Below, in pieces: positions 62,701 to 64,000 of a stretch of DNA of 64,000 nucleotides. Location of the stretch: assembly GCA_033439295.1 (NCBI GenBank), contig JAVTLE010000001.1:930001-994000 (forward strand). Reading direction: 5' to 3'. This DNA comes from Deuterostichococcus epilithicus (Eukaryota > Chlorophyta > Trebouxiophyceae > Prasiolales > Stichococcaceae). The first letter of the stretch is position 1. Each line of letters starts with the position of its first letter. The translations under genes and the position numbers were made by a program. The notes beneath the pieces were generated by a model. It ran no database searches, was not told the origin of the DNA, and saw nothing but the letters and a program-made list of their open reading frames with translations.

Positions 62701-63560
62701 CGCTTCGAGCTCACGAGACGCCGATGCAGGATTGCAGGGTTCCGACGGCCAGAGACGGTGGCCTCCTGGGGAGGGCCTCACACTCGCAGCCATGCGCCGC
62801 TGAGCGATGCATCCTATGCTTGAGCAATCAAATCGCAGGCATCATCAAGTAATGTGAAGCCTGCCGCCGCGAAGTGTGCCTCGGGGTCCAGAGACAGGCA
62901 CGCTGCAGATCGAGGAGGGTGCTCCGACTGCAGCTGGACACTCCAGGCGACGCCCGACCGGCCCTGTGGCCTGGCGCGCTGGCTTTGAGGGTTCACGGTT
63001 CCAATCCCTACAGGGCTGCGTGCTGGTGGACGACGGCTGCGGCGCGCTCGCGGGCACGTTCACGGACGGCGACCTGCGGAGGGCGCTGCAGGCGCGGGGG
63101 CCGGACCTGCTGGCGACGCCGGTACGGGAGGTCATGACGCCGTCGCCGCGCACCTGCCCCCCGGGCATGAAAGCTATTGACGCGATGCAGGTGAGGCCTT
63201 CGAGAATGGCTCGGTCACTCGCTCGGAGCCTCACGTGCCTGACTAACTACCCGTCTGCTGCGCTCCACTGCGCACGGCAGACGTGTGCGTCCACCGCCGC
63301 CGAGCGCCCCAGGGCAGGCGCGAGGCGCAGGGGACCGCTATCGGAAGGGCTGCGGTCCGCATGCACCTGCGCTCGGCCGATTGACAAGATCTCCAACACA
63401 GACAACGGACACTCGTGTCTTGTTCAGCCTCCCACTGGCATTCTGCATGGCGATGCAGGCCATGGAGCAGCCCACCAAGGTGACCTTTCTGCCGGTCGTG
63501 GACGCCGGCCGGCTGGCGGGCATCATCTCCCTGCACGGCCTCGTCTCCGCCGGCCTCTGA
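59705..63560 (+). CDS. kdsD: D-arabinose-5-phosphate isomerase (SIS + CBS, KdsD type)
   Basis: Starts at ATG 59705 ([14 protein letters not shown]). SIS-domain blocks: [17 protein letters not shown] (about 60123), [15 protein letters not shown] (about 60350), [18 protein letters not shown] (from 60817), [16 protein letters not shown] (about 60890), [16 protein letters not shown] (about 61260), [15 protein letters not shown] (61751) and [15 protein letters not shown] (62247). CBS-domain blocks: [15 protein letters not shown] (62634), [20 protein letters not shown] (about 63017), [15 protein letters not shown] and [15 protein letters not shown] (about 63500), stop 63558-63560. Known reaction: ribulose-5-phosphate to arabinose-5-phosphate, the first step to KDO, a cell-wall sugar in plants and algae. 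Length and architecture match the bacterial and plant enzymes, with an N-terminal extension. Confidence 0.92.
60719..60766 (+). repeat. Decayed copy of KdsD exon start (first of three)
   Basis: The intron reads [13 protein letters not shown] where the exon from 60817 reads [13 protein letters not shown], with AAGACGGTGTTCT against AAGGCGGTGTTCC. It lies about 97 bp upstream of the intact exon and has one small indel. Confidence 0.75.
61641..61695 (+). repeat. Decayed copy of KdsD exon start (second of three)
   Basis: CGGGAGCTGTGACTGTCCTG followed by GGCACCCGTGACATC in the intron aligns to CGGGAGCTGTGCCCTTTCGA and CGCGCCTGTGACATC in the exon from 61751. The copy is about 108 bp upstream and has an in-frame stop. 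Confidence 0.8.
62143..62196 (+). repeat. Decayed copy of KdsD exon start (third of three)
   Basis: The intron reads ctgcag then [14 protein letters not shown]; the exon 89 bp later reads cgcag then [14 protein letters not shown]. The acceptor of the copy is intact, but the frame after HP diverges and no donor at the equivalent place is seen. Confidence 0.9.
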
Positions 63561-64000
63561 GGCAGCGGCTGGCCGGCTTGTGAGGAGTAGCCCTCCGCTG
63601 CTTGCGGGCGGCTGGGGCGTCGTGTCGCTAGTGGGCTGCTGCGTCGTCAAGCGGCCCCAAACGCGGTGGCGGCCCTCCACAGGCCGCCCGCTCGAGGGAA
63701 TCTTGGCGGAATGAGGGTGCCTGGCGTCGCGCAGCAGGTCAATTCCCTTGCCCGGCCTGTATTTACGCTTGCGCTTCGTGGCCTTGAGGCAGTACTGGAA
63801 CGACACGAGTCCATCATCGTGATCCAGGCGGCAGGGATCAGCAGTAATGTCGTTGACGATTTGCCGCTCGTATGGAATATCGTCCAGGAAGACGCGCAAG
63901 CGTTAACATGTGCCGATCTGGGTGACTAGCGCGCGATAATTCTCTGCTGTGCTGCCTGATACGGTCATTCAATAACGCCCAAGTTGAAAGGTTCTGGTCT
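63561..64000. other. 3' flank of KdsD to the window edge
   Basis: 440 bp. A minus-strand open frame runs through most of it (63899 leftward, with ATKRKRKYRPGKGIDLL) and a plus-strand frame ends at 63929. Neither has a motif I recognise, and the minus frame continues as a shadow of the last KdsD exon. Confidence 0.35.

Noticed and set aside
62985-63015. GGTTCCAATCC resembling a tRNA B box
   Set aside because: No pairing acceptor, D arm or anticodon arm could be found around it; it lies next to a KdsD exon.

Overview
The window is nuclear DNA from a green alga, most likely a core chlorophyte (Chlorella/Coccomyxa-like). It is GC-rich and every protein gene but none of the tRNA's neighbours is free of short introns, typically with gtgcgt/gtgagc donors and (t)gcag acceptors. 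The gene set is plant-like: a plastoglobule ABC1 kinase, a thylakoid FtsH2-type protease, a bZIP17/28-type ER-tethered factor, a plant-type V-ATPase subunit e and an LNK-like clock coactivator. Telomere-like CCCTAAA blocks occur inside introns. One N lies at 10898. I see no rRNA, CRISPR array or recognisable transposon.

Layout. 132-5617 (-): ABC1K kinase, possibly running off the left edge. 6803-12373 (+): Pumilio/PUF RNA-binding protein. 13225-16812 (-), 23799-26541 (+) and 27383-30699 (+): three paralogous bZIP genes sharing a long C-terminal domain. 17998-22853 (-), between the first and second bZIP: FtsH. 31499-31923 (-): a 68-residue V-ATPase subunit e in three tiny exons, divergent from 32500-36890 (+), a membrane-tethered bZIP of the unfolded-protein-response class. 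37487-40633 (+): CobW/ZNG1 zinc GTPase, followed by an intron-containing tRNA-Thr(CGU) at 40727-40845 (-). 41694-44370 (-): short-chain dehydrogenase. 44804-52304 (-): class II histone deacetylase fused behind ankyrin repeats, divergent from 52925-56662 (+), an LNK-like protein. 57679-59246 (-): organellar ribosomal protein uL22, divergent from 59705-63560 (+), arabinose-5-phosphate isomerase (KdsD type).

The genes are independent housekeeping and regulatory units, not an operon-like system. Functional links are limited: four bZIP genes sit close together, and TGACG-type bZIP sites lie upstream of two of them.

The most unusual signal is in the introns. In at least five unrelated genes (ABC1K, bZIP-1, FtsH, the HDAC, KdsD) I can align intron sequence to an adjacent exon. 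These are decayed tandem copies of an exon end, about 50-75 bp long and about 90-160 bp from the intact exon, nearly always on its 5' side. A fresh identical 62-bp tandem pair lies in a CobW intron. Recurrence in so many genes suggests an ongoing process of local exon/acceptor duplication in this genome.

Exon boundaries were inferred by eye from reading frame, splice consensus and family similarity. The 5' exons of the PUF and FtsH genes and the 3' end of ABC1K are not resolved.
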